DNA of 5,240 nt from the NCBI GenBank assembly GCA_016209725.1, contig JACQVO010000042.1, positions 1-5,240 of the forward strand, read 5' to 3'. Both the position numbers and the translations under genes were made by a program. This stretch comes from Candidatus Methylomirabilota bacterium (GTDB lineage Bacteria > Methylomirabilota > Methylomirabilia > Methylomirabilales > 2-02-FULL-66-22). A model generated the notes under the pieces. The model ran no database searches, was not told the origin of the DNA, and worked only from the letters and a program-made list of their open reading frames with translations. Shown here one piece after another: positions 5,219-5,240 of this stretch (its first letter is position 1; each line of letters opens with the position of its first letter).

Positions 5219-5240
5219 CAACGAGGGGGAATCCCCATAC
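5082..5240 (+). CDS. Partial unrecognised protein in a second frame (runs off right edge)
   Basis: In the frame whose codons begin at positions divisible by three, the sequence is open from 4971 to the right edge. From about 5082 it reads like a real protein, VDVIRAEGFPPVAARCCGAN, later with IRGKYWVVILLDNEGESPY, which has an alternating hydrophobic beta-strand character and a balanced composition. The other two plus-strand frames here are Arg/Ser/Gly-rich and both stop before the edge. The start is uncertain: the GTG at 5082 has only a G-rich stretch (5071-5074) upstream; TTG at 4974 or 4977 or a frameshift from the membrane-protein frame are alternatives. The adjacent cysteines (CC) are notable but match no motif I know. 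The call is based on coding character only. Confidence 0.35.
   Translation, partial: MDVIRAEGFPPVAARCCGANAPSAAFPAVNQAPHIRGKYWVVILLDNEGESPY

Overview
The window is high-GC bacterial DNA (about two thirds G+C by eye). It shows dense coding, short intergenic gaps and Shine-Dalgarno-type start sites. Nothing in it fixes the taxon. A sigma-54-type promoter and a GC-rich palindromic repeat of the 'CCCTCACC...CTCTCCC/GGGAGAGG' kind would fit a high-GC Gram-negative-type lineage such as Rokubacteria, NC10/Methylomirabilota or Deltaproteobacteria, but this is only a suggestion.

Left block, minus strand (positions about 4184 down to 1). Four genes are read in the order mazG (nucleoside triphosphate pyrophosphohydrolase), dinG (Fe-S superfamily 2 helicase), a short stand-alone phosphoglycerate-mutase/alkaline-phosphatase-superfamily metalloenzyme, and an NfeD/ClpP-class membrane serine protease that runs off the left edge. 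The gaps are 21, 4 and 41 nt, so this looks like one operon with a housekeeping or stress-maintenance flavour: nucleotide-pool sanitation, DNA repair helicase, phosphoryl-transfer enzyme, membrane proteolysis. The 3' end of dinG appears to be built from a palindromic repeat, which also supplies the stop codon and probably the ribosome binding site of the next gene. The protease probably also has its own extended -10 promoter, which overlaps the stop codon of the gene before it.

Middle (4185-4632). This is a divergent intergenic region of about 450 bases. It holds a weak sigma-70-like promoter facing mazG. Facing right, it holds a near-consensus sigma-54 (-24/-12) promoter with two small palindromes upstream and an 8-bp inverted repeat over the predicted transcription start.

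Right block, plus strand (4633-5240). A 92-residue AhpD/carboxymuconolactone-decarboxylase-like helical protein without the catalytic cysteines overlaps by 8 nt a small single-pass membrane protein. The membrane protein's reading frame loses coding character after about 45 residues, while a different frame picks up a convincing protein sequence that runs off the right edge. This may be a third overlapping gene or a frameshift. The small, apparently sigma-54-controlled cluster is the least familiar part of the window and its function is not recognised.
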